Positions 45,371 to 57,104 of a DNA stretch of 64,000 bases are shown here, in pieces. The notes under the pieces were generated by a model. It was not told the origin of the DNA. It made no database searches and saw only the letters and a program-made list of their open reading frames with translations. The stretch's first letter is position 1, and each line of letters begins with the position of its first letter. The stretch is from Mesocentrotus franciscanus (lineage: Eukaryota > Echinodermata > Echinoidea > Camarodonta > Strongylocentrotidae): the NCBI GenBank assembly GCA_037976565.1, contig CP137669.1, positions 37,784,912 through 37,848,911 of the forward strand, given 5' to 3'. The translations under genes were made by a program, and so were the position numbers.

Positions 45371-45823
45371 CATTTCATTTGTGCTCTCTTCCTCCTCCAT
45401 CTGCTTTTGCTGTTTCTTCTTCATCTTCTCCATCCACATCTCATTCCAGAAGGTTTCAGCAAACTCTATTAACTCCTTCATTTCTGAATCCTTTTCCATC
45501 TTCAACTTGATCTTCAGCTCATCATCTTCCTCTGTGACTTAAGCCTCTTCCACCAAAACAGTTGACAGCTCCTCCTCTTGCTTCAATTCACCCCACTCCT
45601 CTGCCTTCATCTCCCACTCCTCTGCCTTCATCTCCCCCTCCTCTGCCTTCATCTCCTTCTCTGCCTTCAACCCCTCCTTCTCTGCCTTCAACCCCTCCTT
45701 CTCTGCCTTCTCTTCCTCATCTGCCTTCATCTCCTCCTCCTCCCCCTCCTCCTCCTCCATGTGCATCTGTCCGGAGCCGCTCTTCCCCTGGATGCGCCAA
45801 CTTTGGTTTGAACAAGATAGCAA
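45371..45823 (-). pseudogene. Decayed Glu/Lys-rich coding-like frame
   Basis: On the - strand one frame runs from 45823 to TAA at 45541-45539, then continues in the same frame for 56 stop-free codons to TAA at 45370-45368. The first part includes a 15-base minisatellite giving MKAEE/LKAEK repeats. The second reads VTEEDDELKIKLKMEKD, then ELIEFAETFWNEMWMEK, then KKKQQKQMEEEE, helical and protein-like. Its beginning overlaps the BEL/Pao fragment in antisense, so that part is not native. Family unknown. Confidence 0.4.
45592..45755 (+). repeat. Minisatellite CCTCTGCCTTCATCT
   Basis: About ten degenerate 15- to 21-base units of TCTGCCTTCA with CTCC spacers. Unit lengths stay multiples of three, preserving the - strand frame. 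Confidence 0.88.
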
Positions 45824-46090
45824 TAGACAGGGTAGATGTGATCGGTAGAGATGCAGCCAAGTTCATTCAGCAAGACTTTTATGTTGATGATGGGCTGAAA
45901 GATGGGCTAAGGAAGTTAAAGAATTGAATCTTCTGCATGATCATCTTCCCATCGAGAAAGCACTCGGGGTCCAATGGTGTGTCGAGTCTGACACGTTTCG
46001 CTTTAGGATGACCTTCCAAGATAAGCCGCTGACCAGGAGAGGCGTTCTGTCGACGGATATGTCTGTAAGCAACCAGGGTACCGACAGTTT
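45764..46090 (+). mobile_element. BEL/Pao retrotransposon reverse transcriptase fragment
   Basis: One frame gives SSPGCANFGLNKIA, then AAKFIQQDFYVDDGLKD, containing the YVDD catalytic box of reverse transcriptase. After a stop and a frame change it continues LLHDHLPIEKALGVQWCVES, then FQDKPLTRRGVLST. CANF, FYVDD, ALGVQW and LTRRGVLS are hallmarks of BEL/Pao elements. The piece normally between these blocks is missing, and there are no LTRs, so this is a broken relic. Confidence 0.9.
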
Positions 46091-46419
46091 TAAGTCCTCT
46101 CCGAGGAATTTAGGAATTTAGGAATAATGCCATGCCAATGGGCACTAGCGAATCCACTTGGTGTCGCCTCCTCACTACTGAATAAGAAGTGAACACACCT
46201 CTTGGCTTTTATCCTATGTTCTATAGCAGGGCTTTTCAATGTCCGGGACAGTCTCCAATAGTATTGCCTTATTTTAAAGAAAATACCGAATTTTGATATA
46301 GTGTCAAGGAATTTTAAAGGAAATTTAAAGAAAAAATTTAAAAATCAATAGGAATGTAAGAAATCCTGAAAAGTGAACATTTTCACTATTTCATAATTTG
46401 ATTTGTTTAGCTCTAAAAA

Positions 46420-46860
46420 CAGTGGCAGTTCCAGGTGAGGGTCGAATCAGCCGCGATCCCCTTTTTATGGCGGCTAAACAAAATAAAGAAAGAGAAGAAG
46501 AGAGGAAAAGAAAAAATAGAAGGAAAACAAATATATATATACTAATAAAATAAAAAATTGCTACTCTGAGTAACAGGTCGGCGACGTATATAGGATGGAA
46601 ACCAAATCCCACCGCAGGTTATGCGTACTGCCTGCATCAACGTATAAATCATTGGCTCATCGGGGGTGGGGCGGCGAATCAGCCGCGGCCCTCCTTTGTT
46701 GGCAGCCTAGAAAGATGGAAATGGGGAAAAGAGAGAACGACGGAAGGAAACATAAAGGAAAGAGAAATAATGTTAAAGAGAACAAGATAGAGGGTGGGGG
46801 AAAGGAAAGAGAGAGAGAGAGAGAGAGAGAGAAAGAAAGAAAGAAGAAAGAACAAGAAAC
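46420..46860 (+). repeat. Diverged duplicate, CGAATCAGCCGCG repeat, plus (GA)n
   Basis: GGTCGAATCAGCCGCGATCCCC (in parts) at about 46440 and GGCGAATCAGCCGCGGCCC at about 46671 begin two related segments, each running into GA-rich sequence. The first starts with a hAT-like CAGTGGCAG. GA runs at 46806-46840. Confidence 0.7.
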
Positions 46861-47108
46861 TTAAATTTACACTTAAAGATTACATTCCCGATAGATTGGC
46901 TCGACATATTCCTAAGAAGACCGCGGACGCAAGTACAACAGAAGAGAGGTTATTTCTAAAATGAAATGAAAGGGGCTATTTGACTTTCAAGGAGAAAATT
47001 AAAATTTCTGTCGGGCGTGTCTGCTATTGCTGAATTAGATGGAATGTTAAATCGGAGGGCTTTTTGTGCTCTTTGAAAGGAGCACACAATGGGGGCAGTG
47101 CGATCTTG

Positions 47109-47400
47109 TAGAGGTGTCGTGGTCGAGTGGATACGTCGCCGGACTGTCGATCACAAGGTCCGCGGTACGAGTCCCGCCGCGGCACTAATGTCCTTTGGCA
47201 AGACATTGATTTACATTTGCCACACTCCACCCAGGTGAAGTAAATGGGGACCTGGTAGGAATTTATTCCTGGAAACGCAGAGCGCGTGACAGCTGCTCTG
47301 CTAAAGCCAGGGTAATTATGCTGCATTATTGTAGAGCGCTTAGAGACTTCTGCGTAAGTGTAGTAAAAGTAAGTGTTAGGCGCTATATAAGTATAATATA
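47109..47400 (+). mobile_element. tRNA-derived SINE, best copy
   Basis: A box TGGTCGAGTGG (47120-47130) and B box GGTACGAGTCC (47164-47174) at tRNA-like spacing; body phrase CACTAATGTCCTTTGGCAAG; 3' part GGCGCTATATAAGTATAATA. Probably functional Pol III promoter sequence when young. Related copies at 16.4, 20.4, 28.3 and 34.1 kb. Confidence 0.85.
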
Positions 47401-47555
47401 TAATTATTAATATTAAATATTAAATTTCAAGGGATGGATTAGAGTTTTTATCGCTCACGATGGCTATCAAGGGGCCTAATGCGGACCCATTAGCCTGGAC
47501 CCCATTAGTAAAGATAAAAGTGGTTCCCAAGACAAGACAGTTTTATGTAGTTTAA

Positions 47556-48109
47556 AGGGATAGTTGAGTTCTGTTGCAGAGGGCGCTACACAAAATAATT
47601 TTTTGTGAGATAATGAAAAACTGAGTGTCAAATTTGAAAGAATATACAATTTAAATGACAATATCATATCAAAATCAGTTCACAGGCGGCTGAAATATCC
47701 ATTAATATAACCATTTCTGATATTTGTGGTGGTCCACAAATATTCGGTAATTTTGAACCAGCCGTTGAAAAACGAGATAGCGCCTTATACGTTTTATTCT
47801 AGCCATTGCCAATATTGTTTTTTTTTTTTGTGGCTTTTTCGTGTTGGTTATACGCACAACTAGCCGGCCCCTGTATTGTTATTATTAATTAATTAATTAA
47901 TTAACGGTCACCGTATTTTGTTTAAAGTGGAGCTGAATTGGTATGATCGTATTCAATCTAAATTGATTCACACATTTTCGGGTCTAAAATTACCTTCATG
48001 GCAATTTAAGGTTCTAAAAGGGCACTAGAAATGTCATAAATAAGAATAAGAGCAATAAACATGCACTTTGAAGGCATTTGCGGTCTTTAAAAAAAACTCA
48101 ACTATCCCT
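47556..48109. mobile_element. TTAA-flanked element, 554 bp
   Basis: TTAA at 47552-47555 and 48110-48113. The ends AGGGATAGTTGAGTT and AACTCAACTATCCCT are perfect 15-base inverted repeats. Interior non-coding, with a T-run and (ATTA)n. piggyBac-type by target site. Confidence 0.9.
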
Positions 48110-48398
48110 TTAAGCTTCTAACAACCACTCCTGTGGACTTTGTTTTTATCATTTACACAATTTCTTGCTGTCTGCTGCCTCTAGATCACTGGAGCGAAGA
48201 AGGACAACCCGCTGTTGTATAAAATTGTCCCTAGGAGAGAGTGTGAGTTTCCATCGCTCAAGACGGTCATCTCAAAGGTTCTGAATTGCTAAAACTCGAG
48301 AGGGTCCTGGGGCTCCGCCCGGAACCCCCGGCAGGGGTTCTGCCATGTTGTACGGTTCCATTAGAAAGTAAAATAAGCCCACTAAATAATTCATATAC

Positions 48399-48653
48399 AT
48401 ATGAAGAGTTTAATTCCAAAAGGAGCTAAATCCACTTTGTAACTTCGGAGAAAAAAGGATTTGTTTACCAGATTTTGTACATGCGTCTATGGAAAAGTGA
48501 TATTAGAAGGTGAATTTTTTCATAATTGCTCCCAAAATTTAGGTAAATACTTTTGTAGAAAGACAGGTACTTAAGTGAACAATGTTCTGGTATCAATAAC
48601 TCAATTTTCATCAAAAGTGGATTTAGCTCCTTTTGGAATTAAACTCTTCATAT
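48399..48653. mobile_element. 255-bp element with perfect 40-bp inverted ends
   Basis: 48399-48438 and 48614-48653 are exact reverse complements, beginning ATATGAAGAGTTTAATTCC. TA-rich flanks fit a Tc1/mariner-like target but do not prove it. A (TA)n run follows at 48663-48699. Confidence 0.9.
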
Positions 48654-48659
48654 ATACAT

Positions 48660-48699
<40 letters not shown>

Positions 48700-48702
<3 letters not shown>

Positions 48703-50560
48703 ACGTCATAGCAATTTATCCGATTAGAAAATCCACGTAAGAGGCATTTTGAAAGTTTTAAGAAAATTTCTTCACATTCCATAAAATTTGGTGCATTGGC
48801 GGCTCTGTGTTTTTAAAACTGTAACGATTCTCCTTTGATCAGATATAGACCTAAAACAAGCCTAATTATCTTCAGTATACAAGTGTTATTACTGTAAAAT
48901 TTAGGAGTAGATTGTCTAAGTCTGAAACAAAATTGAGTAATGCTTGAGTCGTGTCCAGCTTTCCAGCAATCATATTGTAAATCGTTCTACTTAAGTTGAA
49001 GTATACGATTGACCTTAAGAATTTTCAGGCGAATGGCATCCCATGTTTCGGACCTTACAGCTTTCATAGAAATCACATCTGGACCGTCAAAGAAAATGTT
49101 TGAGAACCCCTGTTCTATAGCATCACTATAACATTTTGGATAGGGGCTGATGCGAACATAGTTTGCTGACAAGATATTGGCATTAATCTGGCTGTCCAGG
49201 GGCACTTATAAGGGTAGATTCTGTATATCTACTTTATCTAGACTTGCTATGTTGCACACCATGTTGTACTTTAAGAGCGATTAGAGGGATACTCAGAAAA
49301 TGAAGGGGATGCTGAAAATATTGTTTTTTGAATTTTTTATTCAGAGAATCCAATTGCCCTTTTAAAAATCAGCCAATGAAACAAATAAAAGTTTTAACAT
49401 AATGGAAAGAAGGCCCTGCTTACAGGTCTATCATGATTATGGGAACGGTTTGAAGAATTTTTTTCCAGACAAGTTATGAAGCACAATATTTTTCCTTGTG
49501 AAAAAAGAATCCTTTCCCACATCATAAGTAGTCTGAGATTTTAATCACCAAGACACGATTATAATGCAAACAAGTTCCTAATTTTGAAGAAAAATGATGG
49601 ATAAATGCAGCATTATGCATGAATTTTGGGGTAAGTGTGGAAGAAATCTTGGAATTATTAAGTACCTAGATTTGGTAAAGTGTACATCCTGGCACATCCT
49701 GGATGGGTTTAAGAACTTTTCACCAACCCCGCCACCCCAATTTGAAAGAAAAATTGAGATTCGAAATTACCAATAATATGTGTGTAGAATGCAAACTATT
49801 TCTGAATTTTGAAATAAATTAAGGCCTAAGATATGAAGACCATGTTTATTATGGAAATGGGTGTGGGATGAATGTTTGAGAATTGAATCACCATGTATGA
49901 TGCACAATGAAAGATAATACTTATTTAGAACTTCCCTCAAAATGAAAGGGCTTGAAATGTCTTTTAGTGGGAAATAACGACCGTTAGTTGTCGAATCGAC
50001 TTTAGTGATTGCAATCCATTTAGTAACAGTCTGATTTTCAAACCCTTGTACCGAATGGTCATACATTCTGTGCTGCGCAAAGATCCAATCAGTTTAATTT
50101 TGGCCATTACAATAAGTGGGTTATTGATGTAGTATGTTATTACCAAAGAAAAAAAGAAGTCAGTCAGGCACTCAATAGTGTCTGACAGTGAAATCTAGAA
50201 AGTAAAAGGGTTTCCTTGCATAATTCGAGTACTAGGACACTGCTAACGTTTCTGCAAATAATTCCTGCAAAGTTCTACAGAATTTGATGTTGGCTGCAAA
50301 TGGGACATAGTACCTTTAACAAATATTCAGTATGAAAAAAGGGTAAAGTCGCTCATTTGAGTTTTGAAGATTTTTCGTTAAATTCTGGGATAAAATGTTT
50401 ATTAAACTTTTGAGTTGACGTGATGTCAACCCCTCATCCCCCCTCTTTATTCTCTTTCTCAATCGACGCCTGTGCTTTACTTTTTCAAGGGGCTTCCACT
50501 GACAACTGCCAATGACAAATGTGTCATTTTTGGTAGAAAAAAGATACGCGTATCCTAAGG
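48700..50560. other. Intergenic stretch, no gene
   Basis: AT-rich. No family recognised; small frames lack protein character. Confidence 0.5.
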
Positions 50561-50567
50561 ACATATC

Positions 50568-50970
50568 CAGGGGCAGATTCGCCGTGGGAGTTTGGGAATT
50601 TTCCCACGAGCAGCTCTCTATTTTTGGCCGGATCAAGGTCCAGTCGATATTTGCTCTGAGGGCCACTTGTCGATATATGCATCTTATATAATTTAATCTT
50701 ATATATTCAGTGGGCTGGTCGCATACAACTTTTAAAACCAATTTTCGTTTAACTGTATAATAGTTGCAACTTGTCTTTGATAAAACATTGTTATATTCTT
50801 TTTCACGTGAAGTCAATTCAAATGGATTGTAAAATTGAAAATGATTTGTTATATTATATTCTTTTTCATGTGATGTTAACTCCAATGAATTGTGAAATTG
50901 TGAACATGCATAAATAAATAAATAAATAAATAAATAGATAAAACCAATTTTCAGTCCCAGTCCGCCCCTG
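50568..50970. mobile_element. hAT-like element abutting the next insertion
   Basis: Left CAGGGGCAGATTCG and right reversed CAGGGGCGGACTGG are similar. If the later insertion is removed, flanks GACATATC and GAAACATC agree at 6 of 8. Contains two direct copies of TTATATTCTTTTTCA at about 50790 and 50853. The long - strand frame across it is not a gene. Confidence 0.6.
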
Positions 50971-50974
50971 GAAA

Positions 50975-52552
50975 CAGGGGCGGCCGAGCGACTTCCAAAG
51001 TGGGGGGGGGCACCAAGAAAAAAGGGCACATTCTGGGAAAAAAAGGGCACCTACAAAGGGAAATCTCAAAGCGAAAATATACAATTTTGTAGACATTGGT
51101 ATATACCCCTACATTGTGATTACATTATCAGGGATGATTTCAATATTTGTGTCACTTTATACACCATACAAGATATTGCTTAAGCATCATACTTTGCAGT
51201 TTGGTGTGATGGACTTAAAATTATTTGCGAGCGAGCGAAGCGAGCGAGGAAAATTTTTAGATTTATGAGGTCGCAGTGCGAAAAATTACATCTTATAAAG
51301 AGGAAAAAACCCAATTCTGATGGGGTTATAAGCACATTCTCATAACGGAAGACTGAAAAGACTTTGATAAGTAACATAAGTATATCATCTATAGATGCGT
51401 GCGAGCGTAGCGAGCGAGCTTTGGGGGAAACTGCTCTTAGTCGCTTGAAATTAGGGCGCGTTTAATGATGAGAGGAAAAGGGGACACTTATCAGAAAAGA
51501 AAAGGGTCATGTGTCAAAGTACAAAGAGTAATTATCAGAGGTGAAAATGGGGCACTTCTTACACCCTCAAAAAACAGGCACTCACCAGGGATGAAAAAAG
51601 TCAGTCATGAGAATAGGAAATGGGCATTTGTCGACGGAAAGGGGCCCCATCAGATTTTGATAGGGGCATTTATAAGAGGTGAAAAGGGGCATTTATGAAA
51701 AGGGGATAGGTCCCTTATTAGAAAGGAAAAGGGGCACGTATCATTGCTAAAAGGGAAATTATCAGAGGTGAAAAGAGGCACTTATGGCACCTGAAAAGGG
51801 GCAATGACCAGATATAGAAAGGGGCACTTATGTCAATGAAAAAGGGGCACTTATAATAAAGGAAAATGTGAATTAGTTGAAAGAAAATGGGCACCGATCA
51901 GATGTTAAAGGGGGCTTTATCAGAGGTGAAGGGGGCACTTATCTGAAGTGAAAAGGAGTATTTGCTCGTACTTGAAAAGGTTCATTTACAAGAGAAGGGG
52001 CACTTATGAGAAGGGAAGGGACTCTTTTTTAATGGGGCACTTATCATTAGGAAAAGGGGCACTTATTAGAAAGTAAAAGGAGCACATGTGAAAATATAAG
52101 GTGCGCTTATCCGAGTTAAAATGGGGGTAGTTATTGAAGGGAAAGGGCACTTCTTACAAAGAAAAAGGGGCACTTGTCAAAGTAAAAGAGACACCTCTCA
52201 GATTTGAATAGGGCAATTATCAAAGGTGAAGGGGGCACTTATCAATAGTGAAAAGAGGCACTTCTCGTACCTGAAAAGGGGCACTTACTAGAGATTAAAA
52301 AGGGCACTTATGAGAATGGAAAATGGACACTTATTGCAAGAAAAATGGGAAGTAAAAGGGGCACGTGACCAAAAATGGGGGGCACTTATCAGAGTTGAAA
52401 AGGGAAAGGGGCACTATTCTTATGTAAAAAGGGGCACTTCTTAAAAACTTAAAGGGGTACCTTTACTATGTAAAAAGGGGCACTTTTGGGGTGCTTGAAA
52501 AAGTGGGAGGGTACTGTGCCCCCAGGCCCCCCCCCCGGGAGGGCCGCCTCTG
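50975..52552 (+). mobile_element. hAT-like element with G-rich subrepeats, copy 2
   Basis: Starts CAGGGGCGGCCGAGCG, ends GAGGGCCGCCTCTG; flanked by CCTGGAAA on both sides (50967-50974 and 52553-52560), a perfect 8-bp duplication. 1,578 bases. Shares its first 250 bases and the GCGAGCGAGCGAAGCGAGCG motif with the 58.9-kb copy. The rest is dozens of GGGGCACTTATCAGAGGTG-like subrepeats. Confidence 0.93.
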
Positions 52553-52560
52553 CCTGGAAA

Positions 52561-54200
52561 CATCAAATTAGTTTTGTGTCAAAGACATGATGTAGAAAAA
52601 TAAAGAGGCCTGTCTAAATGTTGTAGTCCTGTTGTTATCTGGTTATTCGATCTTTCGACAAAGTTGTAATAGTTTTAGTTGCTTTAAGACATCGTGGATA
52701 GGAATCCATTTTTCTATTAATTTTACCTCATTGAAATGGCATCCAAAAAAAAAATCCATTTTGATAGTGAAATTGTGCTAGTGTGATCTGAAGTCGTCCA
52801 AATTTAGAAAGGAAGGCGAGTTAAGGCATTTTCATAATGTCACTACTTACTGCTTAGGCGAAACCAAGGTTAATAATGAAATAAATATATTTAAAAAATC
52901 TAGGGGGAAAACACTGGGACACGGGACCTACATTGCTGGTCTCGTGTGCTTTCTATACAATCCCAGCTAAATCACAAGCAGGATTTGTTTAGTTATCTTT
53001 CTTTGATTATGTTAAAATATTTGTCTTGACAAGATTTTATTAAGCGGTCAGATGGAGGGGGTGCCAAAGAATAGTTGATAGTGTGTGGGGGGGAGGGGGT
53101 CAACTGCCAATGCCCATATTTCCTGAAATATCACAGAGTATAGAAGAAGCACTTATCAATTGCATTCAGCACTCCAAATCCTTTGAACTTTCTCCACTAC
53201 CAAATGTCCAATCACTTTTGTCCAGTTAATAAAAAGTTAATAATACCGAGATACTGGCCAAAATTAGAGGGAAAAAATATCTACAAAAAAGCACCTTTTC
53301 GGCTCAAAATTTATATTTCACACACTACATAACTCAATGAAATTGATATCAACTTGAAGGTAGTTTAATTATACATCTTTTGATACCAAATCTAATGGTG
53401 ATTAGAGGTTTTACTTATTAGTTATCTTTACAATTCGATGTAAACCCACCAAACACGCCCTCAATACACTAATACACGTATATGTGGGCAAAAATATCGT
53501 TTTTGTGGAAATCAAATCAATAACTTTGGGTTGCTATCACTTTTCACTAAAAAAAGATATAAGCCTCTCCTTTGCACATGGGAAAATTCCTGAAAAGTAA
53601 CGAGAAAAGGCACCTCTCCGATTTCGATATATGGAAAATATCGTTTTTTGATTAAAATTCACTATTTCTAAAAAGAAACATCACAAAAAATCATGTGTTT
53701 TACTTAAATTTTCGTTGATATTGGTATCGAAATGTAGATAATTTAATTATCTTTCATATGACACCAAATTCATGGTGATTTAATGTTTCCTCAAAATATT
53801 ATTCACAAAATACTATTATTCGTCAAAATTAGGGGCCTCTTTTTTGGACGCCCCTCTCCGATTTATATTTTCGATACAAATTATTAAAAAAAATCCTCTG
53901 AAATATTGTGTATTATGATAAAATCTTTCGAATGAACAAGGTGTGCTTAGTTTGTGTGGTAGCTAGTGGCAGGCAACTCAAAACCTAAGCATGGTATTTG
54001 ACTTTGGCCCTCCGCTTAATACTATAATTACCATTTGGAATGTCACTCCTCCCTCAATCTTATACAGACATTCTTGGCATTTCTCGAGGCATTGTGTCCA
54101 TGTGAGTTGTTCATAAATTAACTTGTTGAATCATTAAAAAATATATATATCAGGTTCACGTTCTTTACTTTGCCCTTAGGGCTAAGTACATGTATTACCA
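52561..54200. other. Intergenic stretch with a diverged internal repeat
   Basis: About 53340-53410 and 53700-53790 are related (GATATYRRYWT...AATTTAATTAT...GGTGATT). No gene seen. Confidence 0.5.
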
Positions 54201-54207
54201 ATTATTA

Positions 54208-54538
54208 CACCCCTCCCCGATTTTTCGCTCAGTGGGGGGTAGTGGGCAAAAAAATTTTGGCACCCGAAAAAATTTTTTCCCTCCGGGAAGGGTAATTTTG
54301 TTTTCCATCGCCACCCCCCCCCCCTTGGGCGCCAGGGGTAGTGAGCACAATTTTTTTTTGGCACCCGAAAAAAATTTTGAATTCTTTTTTCCACCGCCAC
54401 CCCCCCCCCCTCCCCTTGGGCGCCAGGGGAGGGGGCCATCTTCTTTTTTTTCCAAAAAAAGGTTGTATTTACCTGTTTTTTTTTCCTAGGGGAGGGGGCC
54501 AGGGCCCCCCCAGGCCCCCCCCCCTGGATCCGCCACTG
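54208..54538 (+). mobile_element. Truncated copy of the 4137 hAT-like element
   Basis: Ends CTGGATCCGCCACTG like the intact copy and shares CGATTTTTCGCTCAGTGGGG and CTTGGGCGCCAGGGG. The left terminus with CAGNGGCGG is absent. Confidence 0.82.
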
Positions 54539-54539
54539 C

Positions 54540-55380
54540 CCCTCCCCCTCCATGAAGTACGTTAGCTCTTTGGAATATATAGAATTGGTAATTATTCGAT
54601 AAATTTGGGGAAAGTACGCCAGGATGAGTCAACAGAATCAAACATGAGATAACGGTAGGGTGACTGATAGACGGAGGGTTGGAATCTTCCACGACGGAAA
54701 ACTTATTTGTTTAAAGAGACTGAGGTACCATTTCTTTCTTTTATGTAATAAAGGTAGCTCCATTGGTTTAAAAGGGACACTGTCTGGTTGTGTCCCTTTG
54801 TCCCAGTGCAAGTAGAAAATTAAATTAAAAAGAAGACGGTCAATAGATTCCATGGATCGAAGATTGAGGAAGATTGTTTTGCTTGTTTGCTTGTTTGCTT
54901 GCTTGTTTGTCTGTTTGGTAAAGCGTTCGTTGGTGACCCACGGATTCCTAACCGCCATGCTGTTGTTGTGATTATTGTGCACATATAGAAGTGAAATGCA
55001 TAATTTAGTACTTCCCAGTTAATGATTTAAAGATAGATATTTGTACCGTTAACATAATATACAAATTAGAAGATGACGAACTTTATCAAAAATAGTCGTA
55101 ATTAGCACTTATACTATCAATACTAAGTCAGTTAAAATATTTTCAAGTCAATGTTAACAAGGAAAATATGTAAAATCCTGACGAACTTGAACGTATTTTG
55201 TGTGTATAGGTTCAAGTGCATCATCGAGTGTTTTGGATGTTTCGTCATCATGAATATTCATAACGCGTTGTCCCTGGGATTCCCCGGTATGCTCAGGCAG
55301 AGAGAGCATGAAAGAGAGAGGGGGGATAGAGTTAGGGAGAGAGAGGGAGAGAGTGAGAGAAGGGGAGCGTGCTCGTGCGT
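54540..55380. other. Intergenic stretch, no gene
   Basis: A short (TTGC/TTGT) run lies at about 54880-54915. Nothing else recognised. Confidence 0.5.
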
Positions 55381-55400
55381 TAGCGCGTGTGCGTTTGGTA

Positions 55401-55439
<39 letters not shown>

Positions 55440-55742
55440 GAGAAGGATGGGGGGCAGAGACAACGAAAAGAGAAAATGAGATTGCAGACACTCCAGACAT
55501 GCTAGGTAAATACAAGACATAATGCTTTATCAGCTATTAGAACTGCACCCCAGAGCTATTAGGTATGCAGAGGCGGATCCTGAGGAGGGGGACGGCGAAA
55601 GAATGAAAACAAGAGGAAGAAAAGAAGAGAAAAATGAAAGGAGAAGAGGAAAAAAGGAGAAGAGAAAAGAAAGGAGAAGAGAAAAGAGAAGAGAAGAGAA
55701 AAGAAAGAAGAGGAAATAAATAGAGAGAGAGAGAGAGAGAGA
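55300..55742. repeat. GA and GT microsatellite cluster
   Basis: GA-rich at 55299-55360, (GT)n at 55401-55434, GA/AAGAG-rich at 55600-55741. A CAGAGGCGGATCCTG hAT-like end lies at about 55567. Confidence 0.9.
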
Positions 55743-56225
55743 ACTCGCTTGTGCTTGTATTGAACTCATGTTGGTAGTAATCATGGACAGGGGCAGGATA
55801 ACACGAGACCCCATGTCCGGTAGACGACATCCTGCATAAATTATGATCCTGGACGAGTCAACCCTTAATACCTCTTCTAATTATGATAATCTTATTATGA
55901 TTCCTCGTTGTGCAAAATCCGCCATCCATATCAACATCGTGTGATTTGCACTGCTCTTATTGCCCCCTCTCATAGGTTATTTTCCCTTTAAAGAGATAAG
56001 GTTCGAAGGGCCTCAGTCAGAATAGTATACTTGCGCAGTATAGCCTCTGATAATATCTGGGCTGTGTATCATAACATGAAGCGTTTTTAACTAAGATAAT
56101 TCATCCCCAACAATAAAAAAAAGAATCGACGACTTTGCTTCTTATAGTGGTTTGTAAAAAACGAAACTTATATTTATAGTGTATTTATATGGAATACGGA
56201 ATAATATGAGCACTTTGGTATTTTG

Positions 56226-56590
56226 TGAGCGAACGAGAGTGATACAGTAATTCACGAATATAAATATGTCAAGATATAAGGAAAGTGTTTAATATATTAT
56301 GACAGTCATGAAACACAACGTAGTACCATAGGAGTTTAATTGTTCTGGCTTTCCAAATAAATGGAAGTTTTCATTGCAAACATGGTTGTAGCAAATAACT
56401 CAGCACGCTTGTATTTTTTAAGCGAACGAGAGTGATAAATTCATTCATGAATATAAATATGTAAAGATATAAAGAAAGTGTTTGATATATTTTGACAGTC
56501 ATGAAACACATATTATATCGTACCACAGGAGTTTAATTGTTCTGGAATTTCAAATAAACGGAAGTTTTCATTGCAATCGCGGTTGTAGCA
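56226..56590 (+). repeat. Tandem duplication, about 192-bp spacing
   Basis: GCGAACGAGAGTGATA at 56229 and at 56421 start two copies, both carrying GAATATAAATATGT, TGACAGTCATGAAACACA and GGAGTTTAATTGTTCTGG. Confidence 0.85.
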
Positions 56591-56959
56591 CGAGCTGTTT
56601 CCATATTTACTGCACAGGGATTCAAATTTCATTTCATGAGGTTACAGCCTCTCTTTCCCTTAAAAATTACCAATATTCGGGCAGCGAGCTGCCCAAATAT
56701 GCATTAAAATGTCTTATCTCGTATATTTTGGTGATAAATAACACTTTCACAACATATGCTCAAATTTTCGCTCGCTCGCCAAATTGTGAAACCAGAAAAT
56801 TGATATTCGGGCAAGAGGCTTCAGCCCCCGATGAAAGTGTCAACAATTTTGCTCTTGATTTCGGACAACAGACGTGACGTGAGCCTGCCCCCTTTCACAA
56901 ACTGTGCTCGCTTGTAGGTACCGGTACGGTGCTTCTAATATGACCTTGTCAGTAGGTAT

Positions 56960-57041
56960 GCTGAGTTGAAATAACGGTCTGCCCCATTTTCAAATTTCCG
57001 CCCCCCTCCCCCTATAGGAAAATCCTAGATCCGCGCCTGGG
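56960..57041 (+). mobile_element. hAT-like 3' end fragment
   Basis: Ends AATCCTAGATCCGCGCCTGG after a CCGCCCCCCTCC stretch, like the ends at 57819 and 61229. Confidence 0.6.
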
Positions 57042-57104
57042 TTTGTCTATTATTGGGAACAGGTTGTACATGTATTTCCAACCACGTGTGGAAAGATGAC
57101 TTAA

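Noticed and set aside
45562..45811. Pro/Leu-rich frames on the + strand
   Set aside because: Translations of the CCTCTGCCTTCATCT minisatellite; the - strand frame is the better candidate.
50316..51050. A 244-codon open frame on the - strand
   Set aside because: It spans two transposon ends and a local duplication, with an (AAAT)n-derived YLFI run; no family signature.
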